A stretch of DNA of 64,000 bases from Bacteroidales bacterium. Its GTDB lineage: Bacteria; Bacteroidota; Bacteroidia; Bacteroidales; G3-4614. Positions 7,943 to 17,096 of this stretch are shown here, piece after piece. The translations under genes were made by a program, and so were the position numbers. The stretch spans positions 1-64,000 of the forward strand of contig SUXK01000009.1 in NCBI GenBank assembly GCA_015061035.1, read 5' to 3'. Under the pieces are notes generated by a model. The model searched no databases and was not told where the DNA came from. It saw only the letters and a program-made list of their open reading frames with translations. Within the stretch, counting starts at the first letter, position 1, and each line of letters begins with the position of its first letter.

Positions 7943-8971
7943 ATGTGTAAATTTTATGATAATAGTAATGAGCCCGATAGCAATACTATATATTGGGATA
8001 GTGTGAACAATGTGCGTATGCAATATTCTCCTATATGGGGGAAGTATATAGAGAAGAGGATTTCAGTATGGGATGCAGAGAAGCCCGAATATCAGCCCCA
8101 AAATCTTCCAAACTTTCAAGAACATCTTAAAAAAATGAATAAGAGTGTTCTGCCTAAGGAGGAGGAATATAGTGCAAATTCTTTATCAATGAGAGTCTTA
8201 AACTCCGAAGAACAAACTTCAAAAACTACAAAAAATCATCCCTACTACAACAATCCTGGAGTTATGTATAATAATTATTCTCAGCCAATTGATACCGTAA
8301 GTTTGACAAAGAAGTCACCATATTTAGGGAGGAATATAGATTTTAGCAGATCAAAAAATGTTCCTTCTGATATGTGGGAACTTTTAGCAAAAGGAGTTAA
8401 TTACCTATCGCAAAATAAATACGGCGAAAAGATATTAAATACCGTTTATCCAAAAGGTTATTATATACAATATTCTCCCTCTGCACCAACTCCAGGTCGT
8501 GTACATACTGAAAAAAAAAGAATTACATATTCTACAAGAATGCCTCAATTACCGCAACAAACTGAAGAGTTAATACATACTGGACAGGTTGATTTCTATA
8601 ATAGGAATGGAAAGAATGTAATCAAGAGTATTCCAGGAATGAATCTTGAGTTAGAGGTGAAAGTTTTGGAGGATATTATTAATCAAGTAAACTATAACTT
8701 GGGGATTTTTAATACAGTTGATGAATCAATAAATATGTTAGGTAGTAAGATTTTTATGGGGAGTGATTCAAATGATACGGATAATAATTTACCTGATGAA
8801 TACGATAAAATGATAAATCGTGTTGTAGAAAATGGCCGTTTTTCCCCTAAAGATTTGGAGATATACAATAAAGTGGGTAAATTTATGTCGCCAGAGAAGA
8901 GTCAAAATCCAAAAGCCTTTGATGAATCTATACCACCCTCTTTTCTGTTATATATATTAAATGGTAATTAA
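7943..8971 (+). CDS. Hypothetical protein, candidate effector-type
   Basis: I do not recognise this 342-residue protein. It has no signal peptide or membrane segment and is rich in Asn, Tyr, Pro and Ser. The first 230 residues look poorly ordered; the last 110 (from about GQVDFYNRNGKN) appear more compact and helical. It is followed by three tandem paralogous secreted proteins. The last 26 bases around its stop codon (8951-8976) recur upstream of the third paralogue, so duplication of the neighbours took this gene's 3' edge with it. The order long variable protein then repeated small proteins recalls effector-immunity loci, but no toxin motif is visible. Function unknown. Confidence 0.6.
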   Translation: MCKFYDNSNEPDSNTIYWDSVNNVRMQYSPIWGKYIEKRISVWDAEKPEYQPQNLPNFQEHLKKMNKSVLPKEEEYSANSLSMRVLNSEEQTSKTTKNHPYYNNPGVMYNNYSQPIDTVSLTKKSPYLGRNIDFSRSKNVPSDMWELLAKGVNYLSQNKYGEKILNTVYPKGYYIQYSPSAPTPGRVHTEKKRITYSTRMPQLPQQTEELIHTGQVDFYNRNGKNVIKSIPGMNLELEVKVLEDIINQVNYNLGIFNTVDESINMLGSKIFMGSDSNDTDNNLPDEYDKMINRVVENGRFSPKDLEIYNKVGKFMSPEKSQNPKAFDESIPPSFLLYILNGN

Positions 8972-8987
8972 CGTAGATATAAAACCT

Positions 8988-9521
8988 ATGAAACGGATAC
9001 TTTTTACAATTGCTCTATCTCTATTGTTTAGTTTTCAGTTGAGTGCTCAAGATAAAGAATCTATATTTAAGGGGGATTTAAGATATTATTTATATTATAC
9101 CGATTCAACAAAACTTGAGTTAGAGAATTTTTATGTTTGGTATCAACCAAAATTATATAAAAAAGTATTCAATAAAAATAAGCACTATGTCTATCCGTAT
9201 ATAAATAGAGGTGAATATACAAAATTTAGAGATAAGGTAGTGGCTCTTGCCATAAAGCATTTTGGAGAGGAGAAGTTTTTCAATAAAGATGGAGAGCCAA
9301 ATATTTATAAAATAGGTTTTGGTATAAGGTGTTTAACAGGGGAGGTATTCTTAAAACGTATTTGTTTCACAAAGGATGCATATAATTTAGTAACAGATGA
9401 AGAGATTATATCATTTGCAAAGGAGTTTAATGATACTTTGAGAATATCAATATCAAATAAAGATGAGTGTAATAAGAAATCAATGGTGAGTATAATTAGT
9501 CCCCATTTGTTTAAGTATTAA
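8988..9521 (+). CDS. Secreted small protein, tandem paralogue 1
   Basis: A 177-residue exported protein. The ATG at 8988 is preferred over the in-frame ATG at 8961 because it starts a clean signal peptide (MKRILFTIALSLLFSFQLSAQ, cleavage after AQ) that all three copies share. The mature part begins with a variable 20 residues and then a conserved core with YYTDSTKLELENF, YPYINRGEYTKFRDKVVALA and a C-terminal ISNKDECNKKS segment. I do not recognise the family. It overlaps nothing once the later start is used and lies 16 bases after the 342-residue gene. Periplasmic or surface location is expected. Confidence 0.7.
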   Translation: MKRILFTIALSLLFSFQLSAQDKESIFKGDLRYYLYYTDSTKLELENFYVWYQPKLYKKVFNKNKHYVYPYINRGEYTKFRDKVVALAIKHFGEEKFFNKDGEPNIYKIGFGIRCLTGEVFLKRICFTKDAYNLVTDEEIISFAKEFNDTLRISISNKDECNKKSMVSIISPHLFKY

Positions 9522-9568
9522 AGTCTTACAATTATAAATAAATTATAATTAACTAAGTTATGCAACCT

Positions 9569-10102
9569 ATGAAACGGATACTTTTTACAATCATTTTATC
9601 TCTATTGTTTAGTTTTCAGTTGAGTGCTCAAAATAAAGAATCTATATTTAAGGGGGATTTAAGATATTATTTATATTATACCGATTCAACAAAACTTGAG
9701 TTAAAGAATTTTTATGTTTGGTATCAACCAAAATTATATAAAAAAGTATTCAATAAAAATAAGCACTATGTCTATCCGTATATAAATAGAGGTGAATACA
9801 CAAATTTTAGAGATAAGGTAGTGGCTCTTGCCATAAAGCATTTTGGAGAGAAAAAATTTTTCAATAAAGATGGGGTTCCTATTATTGATAAAATAAGTTT
9901 TGCTGTAAGGTGCCTAACCGAAGAGGTTTTTTTAAGATATATATGTTTTTCAAAGGATGCATATAATTTAGTAACAGATGAAGAGATTTTATCTTTTGCA
10001 AAGGAGTTTAATGAAACATTGAGAATATCAATATCAAATAAAGATGAGTGTAATAAGAGATCAATGGTGAGTTTTTGTGCTCCCCATTTGTATAGGTATT
10101 GA
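9569..10102 (+). CDS. Secreted small protein, tandem paralogue 2
   Basis: A 177-residue protein with the same signal peptide and about 90% identity to the copy before it, including long identical DNA tracts. The start at 9569 matches the conserved MKRILF start; an in-frame ATG three codons earlier is possible. The differences cluster in residues about 105-125, in the segment between FFNKDG and the second EEVFL motif, suggesting localised diversification. Function unknown. Confidence 0.7.
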   Translation: MKRILFTIILSLLFSFQLSAQNKESIFKGDLRYYLYYTDSTKLELKNFYVWYQPKLYKKVFNKNKHYVYPYINRGEYTNFRDKVVALAIKHFGEKKFFNKDGVPIIDKISFAVRCLTEEVFLRYICFSKDAYNLVTDEEILSFAKEFNETLRISISNKDECNKRSMVSFCAPHLYRY

Positions 10103-10113
10103 TGTCTCTCAAT

Positions 10114-10139
10114 TATATATTAAATGGTAATTAACGTAG
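10114..10139 (+). repeat. 26-bp copy of the 342-residue gene's 3' end
   Basis: Bases 10114-10139 repeat 8951-8976 exactly, including ATTAAATGGTAATTAACG across the stop codon region of the upstream gene. It marks the left edge of the duplication that produced the third paralogue. Confidence 0.8.
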
Positions 10140-10150
10140 TTATATAACTT

Positions 10151-10696
10151 ATGAAACGGATACTTTTTACAATCATTTTATCTCTATTGTTTAGTTTTCA
10201 GTTGAGTGCTCAAAATATCTTTAATGATAACGAATTTGTAGATCGTGCAGATTTACAATATCTTTTAGATTATACTGATTCAACAAAACTCGAGTTAGAG
10301 GATTTTTGGGTTCTGTATAAGCCCAAATATTATAAAAGGGTATTCAGTAAAAATAAGCACTATATCTATCCGTATATAAATAGAGGTGAATATACAAAAT
10401 TTAGAGATAAGGTAGTGGCTCTTGCTATAAAGCATTTTGGAGAGGAAAAATTTTTCAATAAAGATGGAGTCCCTAATATTGATAAAATATGTTTTGGCAT
10501 AAAGTGTCTAACAGAAGAGGTGTTTTTAAGATATATATGTTTTTCAAAGGATGCATATAATTTAGTAACAGATGAAGAGATTTTATCTTTTGCAAAGGAG
10601 TTTAATGAAACATTGAGAATATCAATATCAAATAAAGATGAGTGTAATAAGAGATCAATGGTGAGTTTTTGTGCTCCCCATTTCTATAAATATTGA
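10151..10696 (+). CDS. Secreted small protein, tandem paralogue 3
   Basis: A 181-residue copy of the same family with an identical signal peptide. Its mature N-terminus differs most from the other two (NIFNDNEFVDRADLQYLLDY in place of DKESIFKGDLRYYLYY), while the C-terminal third is nearly identical to paralogue 2. This mosaic pattern fits duplication with recombination. A bidirectional terminator follows within 30 bases, so the cluster ends here. Function unknown; an immunity-like role is only a guess from gene order. Confidence 0.7.
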   Translation: MKRILFTIILSLLFSFQLSAQNIFNDNEFVDRADLQYLLDYTDSTKLELEDFWVLYKPKYYKRVFSKNKHYIYPYINRGEYTKFRDKVVALAIKHFGEEKFFNKDGVPNIDKICFGIKCLTEEVFLRYICFSKDAYNLVTDEEILSFAKEFNETLRISISNKDECNKRSMVSFCAPHFYKY

Positions 10697-10721
10697 GTTT
10701 TTGCAATTATATATATAAAAT

Positions 10722-10757
10722 AAAAACCTAATTAGACTTAGTCCAATTAGGTTTTTT
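10722..10757. terminator. Bidirectional terminator
   Basis: CCTAATTAG and CAATTAGG form a stem flanked by five A on the left and six T on the right. It serves the secreted-paralogue cluster on the plus strand and the barrel gene on the minus strand. Confidence 0.85.
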
Positions 10758-10782
10758 GTTTAGTTTATACTACTATCTATCT

Positions 10783-12375
10783 TTAGAATGTATAGTTAGC
10801 ACCTCCGCCAAATTGGTTGAATGCTGTTTTGTTGAATCGGTCTAAATCTCCAATGTATCTTTGAGTTGAAGCCTCTGCAAAAATTCCTATGTATGATTTG
10901 AATTTCTTTCCTGGAATAGGAATTTTAGTCTCCAATTTACCATAAACATCATAGAAGTCAGCAGTAGTATATTCAAACATTGGGAATGTATATTTGTCTC
11001 TCAATCTTTCACCTTGCGACATATAGAATGAGTTAGATAAGTTCATCTTATAGTCACCTCCAACAGATAGAGAGAATATTGATTTCTTAATTTGGAAAGT
11101 TTTCTTAACAAAGGCACCAGCCTTTATATTTGTATATTTTTGATAATAACCACTTGGGTTGTTCTTCATATCAGAGTTTATGAAGTAAGCATTAATACCA
11201 GCACTCCATGAGGGTTGTCCTGTACGAGAAAGAACATCAAGACGGTAAGCAAAGTCTCCAGTCATTCTCTTCTCTAAATGTTTTTCATCATCTTGATCCA
11301 TAACCACCCATTGTGATTGTCCTGTTGTAGGATCAGTAACGTTTTCTTGGTAGAACCAAGTACCTTTAATATCCTCAATTGCCGCTCCTAACTCAAAGTT
11401 GTGAATAAATTTACCTTTTGTGAATGAGAAGCGTTCATTAGCAGAGATTTTCATATTGTTATATTCTCCGCCAAGGAATTGATATGTATTACCTCCATCG
11501 GTTGCTTTTTCTCTATTCTTTTCAAAGCCGATGTTTAAAAGGTTTCCATAATCGGGGCGTTGCCAATAAACTTGTAGGTCGGCAAAGTAAGCCAAGCCTT
11601 TAACTTCGCGTTGGTACGAAGTACCACCTTGATCCATACATGTTCCCATACCGCTCATAACAAAGAATGATGCACTGTTTCCAGTCTCAACTGTGCTATA
11701 TTTGGCATTTTCGTTAAATAGGCGAATACCTCCTGTTGCACCTATCTTAACATACTCTGCAACCTTAAAGTCTATACCAGGGTTAATTGTGAAGAGCATA
11801 CCCTTAGTCTCCAAACGGGGGTCTTGCTCATCAGAAGTTGTACCAACCTCATAATCAGCATTAACACCAAAACGAATTAACTCTATTGGCTCCCATGAGA
11901 AGCGTCCGTCAAGAGAGAACTCTTCGGTAGAGTAGTCGCTGAAAAGTGAGTCGGCAAGCATAAATGGGTTTTGTTCTGATTGATAGAGAGTAGCATTCCA
12001 AGCACGATTATTATCTTTGCCATTGTTATACGACATTCCACCTTCAAACGATACGTCACGAAGTTTTCTAACTCCGTAAACCGAAACGTTTAGGTCGCGA
12101 GTCTTTCCCGATTTGTCGAGTTGATGGAAAGCACCTTTTCCTGCTTTTGTAATAGTACCCGTTCCTGCACCATAACTAACCTCCAAAGTTGCAAAAGCAT
12201 CTATGGGAAGGTCTTTTATAAAGGTTGGGTTAATATTGCCATACGCTACATTATTCAAGTACATACAATCTTTGTACTGCATTATTGCAGCGGTTGTGTC
12301 GGCTTCTGTTGCGTTAGCACCAAAAGGGGTTGCCATTAACGATAATACGAATGCTATCTTTCTAAATTTCAACAT
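10783..12375 (-). CDS. Outer-membrane beta-barrel protein (DUF6850-like)
   Basis: A 530-residue protein with a signal peptide (about residues 1-22, ending GANA) and the alternating aromatic strands of an outer-membrane barrel throughout; it ends in an aromatic residue (ANYTF), as barrel proteins do. I associate it with the DUF6850 barrels that accompany DUF4876 lipoproteins and TonB receptors; this family assignment is from memory and moderately sure. It is the third gene after the receptor and lipoprotein on the minus strand, separated from the lipoprotein by a strong hairpin at 12433-12468, so its expression may be lower or independent. Likely role: part of an uptake or surface assembly with the receptor. 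Confidence 0.72.
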   Translation of the reverse strand: MLKFRKIAFVLSLMATPFGANATEADTTAAIMQYKDCMYLNNVAYGNINPTFIKDLPIDAFATLEVSYGAGTGTITKAGKGAFHQLDKSGKTRDLNVSVYGVRKLRDVSFEGGMSYNNGKDNNRAWNATLYQSEQNPFMLADSLFSDYSTEEFSLDGRFSWEPIELIRFGVNADYEVGTTSDEQDPRLETKGMLFTINPGIDFKVAEYVKIGATGGIRLFNENAKYSTVETGNSASFFVMSGMGTCMDQGGTSYQREVKGLAYFADLQVYWQRPDYGNLLNIGFEKNREKATDGGNTYQFLGGEYNNMKISANERFSFTKGKFIHNFELGAAIEDIKGTWFYQENVTDPTTGQSQWVVMDQDDEKHLEKRMTGDFAYRLDVLSRTGQPSWSAGINAYFINSDMKNNPSGYYQKYTNIKAGAFVKKTFQIKKSIFSLSVGGDYKMNLSNSFYMSQGERLRDKYTFPMFEYTTADFYDVYGKLETKIPIPGKKFKSYIGIFAEASTQRYIGDLDRFNKTAFNQFGGGANYTF

Positions 12376-12432
12376 ATATCAGTTTGCTTTAATTGTGCGA
12401 GTATAATTACTCTCTTATATTTCCCTATTGGG

Positions 12433-12468
12433 AAAAGAGTGCCGACACCTTTGGTCGGCAACTCTTTT
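12433..12468 (-). terminator. Terminator or attenuator between lipoprotein and barrel genes
   Basis: On the minus strand AAAAGAGTTGCCGAC pairs with GTCGGCACTCTTTT with one bulged base, giving 14 pairs ending in a T run. Its place within an apparent three-gene unit suggests partial termination. Confidence 0.75.
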
Positions 12469-12490
12469 GTAGTTTATTTTTTATTAAATA

Positions 12491-13708
12491 TTAGATTCCG
12501 GGAGTTGGTTTAGCCTCTGCCTCGAAGTCCTCAGATGAGTTGTTAGTATCTTTGTAAACAACACGTCCGTCAACAGTCTCAGCAACTTTACGAGTGAATC
12601 CCATTCCGTTGTAGTTTGCTGATGTCCAAATCATACCAGCATCAACAGTTGCAGGAAGAACAACACGGCGGTTAGTCTCTGCATTGTTTACAATGTTGAT
12701 AGCGTCTTGAATATCTTTGTATTTAATCATCAAGTAAGGCTCTTGGTCAGTTCCTTCTGGTTTAGTTTTCCAGTTTTCCTCATTTGCAACGTATGCCTCA
12801 ACATCATCAACTTGTGCTAATATCAAACCTGCACCAAATGCTGGGATAAGACCAAATTTTAGAGTTTGAGTTCCGGGTTTAGCAACGATTGTTAGGTTGG
12901 GGACATCTGGGTTAGCAACATATTCTTCTTGGTAGTCTGTGATATCAATTTCGTAATCTGCGTTACTCAAATCAACAGTGTTAGTGTTTATCTCAATCTC
13001 CTCAGTCTCTGGATCATCTTGTATTGTCATATGGTTTTGTGCTTGCCATGCAACAACTACGCTTTCACCTGGAGCCAAAGGATATTTTTTACCTGTACCG
13101 TCACCAACCCATGCAGCAACGTATGATTTCACAGCAACCTCTTTGTTTACTTCGTCATTGTCACCCCAGAATACATTTTTAGTATTTGCAGCAACCTCAG
13201 TATTTGCTAACAAACAGTTGTCAAGATATACAGTAAATGCTGAGTTGTTATAAATCTCATAGAATTGGTCCATCATGTATTGTTTGTTATTAATAGAACT
13301 TTTACCCATTGCTGTGTAGAACTCTTTAATAACCAATGCAGATGTTAATGACTCTTCTGCTACTAATGAAACAGCAACAGACTCATAAACACTTACACCC
13401 ATTCTTTGAGCATTTAATTTAACGTCAGCAGTCTCAAAAAGAGCGTTTACGTTGTATTTTCCTGGCTCAACTGTAATAGTGTAAACACCTTCTCCCATTT
13501 TGCTTGCTGTAAACTCAGCACCAGTAAGTTGGTTTCTTGCAATTACTGATTCGCTTGTAACGTCTGCCCAATCAATTGTCTCAGGTAAAGTTACGTTAAC
13601 TGTTAGTGAATATTGTTTTGCACCATCACCATCACCATCACCATCACTACATGCACCTAAGAATAGCACTGCTACCAAAGGTAAGATTGTTAAAAGAAAT
13701 TTTTTCAT
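12491..13708 (-). CDS. DUF4876-like surface lipoprotein
   Basis: A 405-residue lipoprotein. The signal peptide ends at a lipobox LGAC (Cys20), followed by SDGDGDGDG, whose acidic content just after the cysteine resembles the Bacteroidetes surface-export signal. The rest is beta-rich: a prealbumin-like or Ig-like domain near 30-110 and a larger domain with NNKQYMMDQFYEIYNNS, typical in my recollection of DUF4876. The GATGGT hexanucleotide is repeated four times just after the lipobox and could vary in copy number without breaking the frame. It lies 31 bases after the TonB receptor and is probably co-transcribed. Likely a substrate-binding partner of the receptor; ligand unknown. Confidence 0.75.
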   Translation of the reverse strand: MKKFLLTILPLVAVLFLGACSDGDGDGDGAKQYSLTVNVTLPETIDWADVTSESVIARNQLTGAEFTASKMGEGVYTITVEPGKYNVNALFETADVKLNAQRMGVSVYESVAVSLVAEESLTSALVIKEFYTAMGKSSINNKQYMMDQFYEIYNNSAFTVYLDNCLLANTEVAANTKNVFWGDNDEVNKEVAVKSYVAAWVGDGTGKKYPLAPGESVVVAWQAQNHMTIQDDPETEEIEINTNTVDLSNADYEIDITDYQEEYVANPDVPNLTIVAKPGTQTLKFGLIPAFGAGLILAQVDDVEAYVANEENWKTKPEGTDQEPYLMIKYKDIQDAINIVNNAETNRRVVLPATVDAGMIWTSANYNGMGFTRKVAETVDGRVVYKDTNNSSEDFEAEAKPTPGI

Positions 13709-13739
13709 AATTGTTTATTATTTAAGTGGTTTGTGAATA

Positions 13740-16703
13740 TTAAATTTTAATTTTCAACTCTGCTCCAAAGTAGATAGGAGAGTACATTTCGCGATAACCT
13801 CCTTGTTTGTCTTTGTGGAACATATTAGAGAATTTCAAAATATTGTTTGCTACAAACGATAGTTCAACAAATTTTTTGAACTCTTTAGTCATCTTGAAGT
13901 TAAGCATACAAGTCATAGGGAATGTTTGCTTATCGTAATAACTCATATTTGTAGTACGATCTGTCAAAGCCTCATATTGACGGTCGTATGGCATAGTTGC
14001 TTTATCCCACACTGTATAGTTGCCATGTTTGTCGTAGAAACCTTCAGGATGAACAAACCATACATCTTTTCCGTTATATACCCCTTGTTCAAATAGAGAG
14101 TTACCTTCGTTATCCTCATAAATATATTGAGCACTCTCATACCAAACAACTTGAGCAGTTGTTGTGAACACCAATTTAAGAACAGGAATGTGTGTTACAA
14201 AACGGAAGTTTGTATTAACACGTTGAGTGATAGAGCCACTACCGGTAGGCATAACTGCCAAATATGTGTTGTAGTCGTTCATCATTGTTCCCGATGCTGT
14301 TCCGTCGGTATATGTGGCAGAAGTTTTGTCGTAAATGTCGCTACGACCACTATTGAATGAATGACCTACATTCTTACGTTTAATATAGTACCATGCTCCA
14401 TCAACAATAATGTCGGTCTTAATTGCTTTAATTTCACCAAAGTTGAATGAGTACTCAATACCTTGTTTAAATGTCTCGTTCTCATTCGATGGCATTTGGT
14501 ATGTTACAACACGTTTTTGTGTTAAGTAAGCAACCTCTGTTTGAGCACCACCGGGAGTTGTTGTGTAGTATAGATTTCCATTCTCGTAAATAGGAGTTGC
14601 TCCTGCAGGAATTTCATCTTTCGCAAAGTTGCGATATTGCAACCAGTAGGGAACACTACTAAATCCATACTCGTTTTTGTATTGCTCATTAAAGTATGTA
14701 ATTGTTCCTCTAATCTTGTTTATACGACCAGAGATACCCACCTCAAATTTGCGAGAAGTAGCAGGTTTAAGATTTGGATTTGCACTATTATTGATAACAT
14801 CAGTTGTCATAATGGCAAGTGAACGATCAGGATTTCCCGATACATATCCGTTATAAGTTGTATAGTCGTAATAAACAGGGTTAGGATATAGGTGCAACAT
14901 AGTAGGCATTTTTGACGCCAAACCAAATCCTCCTACAACAGACAAGTCATCAAATACTTTGTTGTTTTCATGTGACAAGAATTGATATGATACGTTTACA
15001 CGAGGATCAAATGTTGTCATATTGCCACGTTTGGCAAGTTCATCTATAAATAGTGTATTTATACGAACACCTGCTTGAATATTCAATGTTTGTCCTGCAA
15101 AGGTTAACTCTGTTGCATTCTCCAAGAAGTATGACATCTGGTGCATTGCAGGAATTGATTTGAATGAGCGTGGACGGGCACCTTGTCCATCGCCTGGTTT
15201 TGGGGGCGACATAATATCAAATTGCATACCCTCACCGTAGTTGGCACTCAAGTTATAGTCGGCTCCTACCTTAATATTATTAGAACCAAGTTTGAAAGTA
15301 AACATTTTGTTCGCTTTCAATTGAGCATACGCAGTAAGAGGTTTTCCGCTAATTCTGTATTCTGACAAGTAACCGCTGGGGATAAAGTGTGTTTCAAACT
15401 CTCCGGGTACGCGACTATATGCGTATGGCATTGCCGAACCTGTTTGGTATTGACGATACAAATCCTCTTGAACGCTGTATGATACCGAAGCAGCGTAGTT
15501 GAAGTTGCTGATCCATGATTTATTTAGTCGCCACATACCATCGGCAGCAAAGCGGAATCCTTGATTTTTGTTCTCCAACAACTCCTCAGGACGCATACTC
15601 TCATCAGCCTTTTGAGCGCTTAAATTTCTGTAATATGATAGTTTAAGGTTCAAACTCAAAGGAGTAGTCTCTTTCATAAATGTATTAGAGTATGCTCCGT
15701 TTGCAGTAATACGGTCGTAACCTTTGTAGGTCATACGGCGGTCGGCATACGATTTAGTATAGTCGGCAGAGAGGTTAATAGCACCACGATTCTTTTTCAT
15801 AGTGAAACCTTTGCCAAAGTATGCAAGTTTTGAGTTGGGGTCAATCTTAACTTTAGCCTCGTAAGGGGTAGTACCAACTTTTGTTTTGATAACCACAGCA
15901 CCCGAAGTCAAGTTTCCATACTCAGCCGATGGAATACCACGAATAACCTCGATTGACTCAATATTATCGGGTGAGATAGAACGTAAATCAACACCCCTAC
16001 CACTGGTAGTTTGGTTGTTCATAGTGTTTTGAGCAGGTGATGAGTTTGTACCATGTTTTGCAGTTGAGAAAACCTGCATATTGGCATCGTTACTCATTGG
16101 AGCACCATCCACAAACACAGCAGTACCAAGTGAGTTGCTTGCATCGCCACCAGCGTCAATCTCACGAATTGAAGCCTGACCTGCGTTAGTTAAGTCGGGG
16201 TTTTTAGTTACCTGACCGGGAAGCAGTTGTAGCATATCCTCAACGCTCTTTGCTTGAAGGTGTTGAATGGCAGCCTGTCCGATAGTAGAAGCCGAACCCA
16301 TTTTATGCTCTTCGGCAGTTACCACAATCTCCTCAAGTCCCAATCCCATAGGACGCATTATGATTTTGAAATCAGAAATGTTCTTTGTTACATTAACCTC
16401 TCCAACAACGGTCTCAAAACCAAGATATGAGATCTCGTATTTGTATTTACCCTGTTTAAGAGCGGTAATTTTGAACTCTCCTTTTTCGTTTGTCATTGCC
16501 CAAGAAGATGTTGATAGTTTAACCAACACCATCTCCAATGGCTCTTCACCCTCCGATGAAATTACTTTTCCCGATAGCACAAATCCACCCTTTTGTGTTT
16601 GGGCAAATGTAGTTGTTGCTACCATTAATAGAGCAAAAATTGAGAGGCTCTTTACAAACGAAACAATTAAATTTCTACAATTTCGAAGCATATATTTTCT
16701 CAA
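13740..16703 (-). CDS. TonB-dependent outer-membrane receptor
   Basis: A 987-residue receptor with a signal peptide ending TTFAQ, a carboxypeptidase-regulatory-like domain (about 38-125, GKVISSEGEEPLEMVLVKL), a plug (about 145-275, with VEDMLQLLPGQV and IESIEVIRGIPSAEYGNLTSGAVVIKTK) and a 22-strand-type barrel to the end. It imports a ligand across the outer membrane using TonB energy. It lacks a SusD partner; its downstream neighbour is a DUF4876-like lipoprotein, so it is not a classical glycan locus and iron or another small ligand is possible. A Met five codons in (16691) is an alternative start. A good -7 box lies at 16814-16821. Confidence 0.9.
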   Translation of the reverse strand: MRKYMLRNCRNLIVSFVKSLSIFALLMVATTTFAQTQKGGFVLSGKVISSEGEEPLEMVLVKLSTSSWAMTNEKGEFKITALKQGKYKYEISYLGFETVVGEVNVTKNISDFKIIMRPMGLGLEEIVVTAEEHKMGSASTIGQAAIQHLQAKSVEDMLQLLPGQVTKNPDLTNAGQASIREIDAGGDASNSLGTAVFVDGAPMSNDANMQVFSTAKHGTNSSPAQNTMNNQTTSGRGVDLRSISPDNIESIEVIRGIPSAEYGNLTSGAVVIKTKVGTTPYEAKVKIDPNSKLAYFGKGFTMKKNRGAINLSADYTKSYADRRMTYKGYDRITANGAYSNTFMKETTPLSLNLKLSYYRNLSAQKADESMRPEELLENKNQGFRFAADGMWRLNKSWISNFNYAASVSYSVQEDLYRQYQTGSAMPYAYSRVPGEFETHFIPSGYLSEYRISGKPLTAYAQLKANKMFTFKLGSNNIKVGADYNLSANYGEGMQFDIMSPPKPGDGQGARPRSFKSIPAMHQMSYFLENATELTFAGQTLNIQAGVRINTLFIDELAKRGNMTTFDPRVNVSYQFLSHENNKVFDDLSVVGGFGLASKMPTMLHLYPNPVYYDYTTYNGYVSGNPDRSLAIMTTDVINNSANPNLKPATSRKFEVGISGRINKIRGTITYFNEQYKNEYGFSSVPYWLQYRNFAKDEIPAGATPIYENGNLYYTTTPGGAQTEVAYLTQKRVVTYQMPSNENETFKQGIEYSFNFGEIKAIKTDIIVDGAWYYIKRKNVGHSFNSGRSDIYDKTSATYTDGTASGTMMNDYNTYLAVMPTGSGSITQRVNTNFRFVTHIPVLKLVFTTTAQVVWYESAQYIYEDNEGNSLFEQGVYNGKDVWFVHPEGFYDKHGNYTVWDKATMPYDRQYEALTDRTTNMSYYDKQTFPMTCMLNFKMTKEFKKFVELSFVANNILKFSNMFHKDKQGGYREMYSPIYFGAELKIKI

Positions 16704-16813
16704 TAATGTGATTATTCAAACCTTATAAATTACTTTGACATTGGGTTGCCTATATCTATATTGTATAGCAAAAAATGCCAATCCTGCACCCTAATCAAAT
16801 CTTAATTAAAGTG

Positions 16814-16843
16814 CAAATATAGTATAATTATTTAAATTGCAAC
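16814..16843 (-). promoter_or_regulatory. Promoter of the TonB receptor operon
   Basis: Minus strand: GTTG (16843-16840), 18 bases, TATATTTG (16821-16814). Transcription would start about 100 bases before the receptor ATG. The rest of 16844-17020 is AT-rich with no gene. Confidence 0.6.
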
Positions 16844-17022
16844 TCAAATTCTACTATATTTAAACATATATGTATAAAAAATTAACATTTTAATGTATAA
16901 TTATACAATATTCTTGCAATTTTAATTAAAATTATACGATATTACTCATTGGTGGTTGCCTAATACCGGTTAGTCTAATTAGTCCAATAGTCTAATTAGA
17001 TTAATAGAGAAAAGAATTAGTA

Positions 17023-17061
17023 ACTCAAAAACTAACAACTAACAACTGACAACTAACAACT
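17023..17061 (+). repeat. CTAACAACT leader repeat
   Basis: ACTAACAACT is iterated four times with small changes just before the M16 peptidase gene. The same word lies in front of the starts at 18460, 20053 and 58960 and of the minus-strand start at 34060. Confidence 0.6.
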
Positions 17062-17068
17062 TTTTTTA

Positions 17069-17076
17069 TATCTTTG
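17069..17076 (+). promoter_or_regulatory. -7 box for the M16 peptidase gene
   Basis: TATCTTTG, with transcription expected near 17082, only about 15 bases before the TTG start. No clear TTTG is seen at the -33 position. Confidence 0.45.
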
Positions 17077-17096
17077 CCCCACTAAAACTTATTAAG

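Noticed and set aside
13620-13648. Plus-strand CACCAT repeats that look like a hexahistidine tag or cloning vector
   Set aside because: On the minus strand they are the in-frame GDGDGDG stretch after the lipobox of the DUF4876-like lipoprotein. No vector sequence is near.
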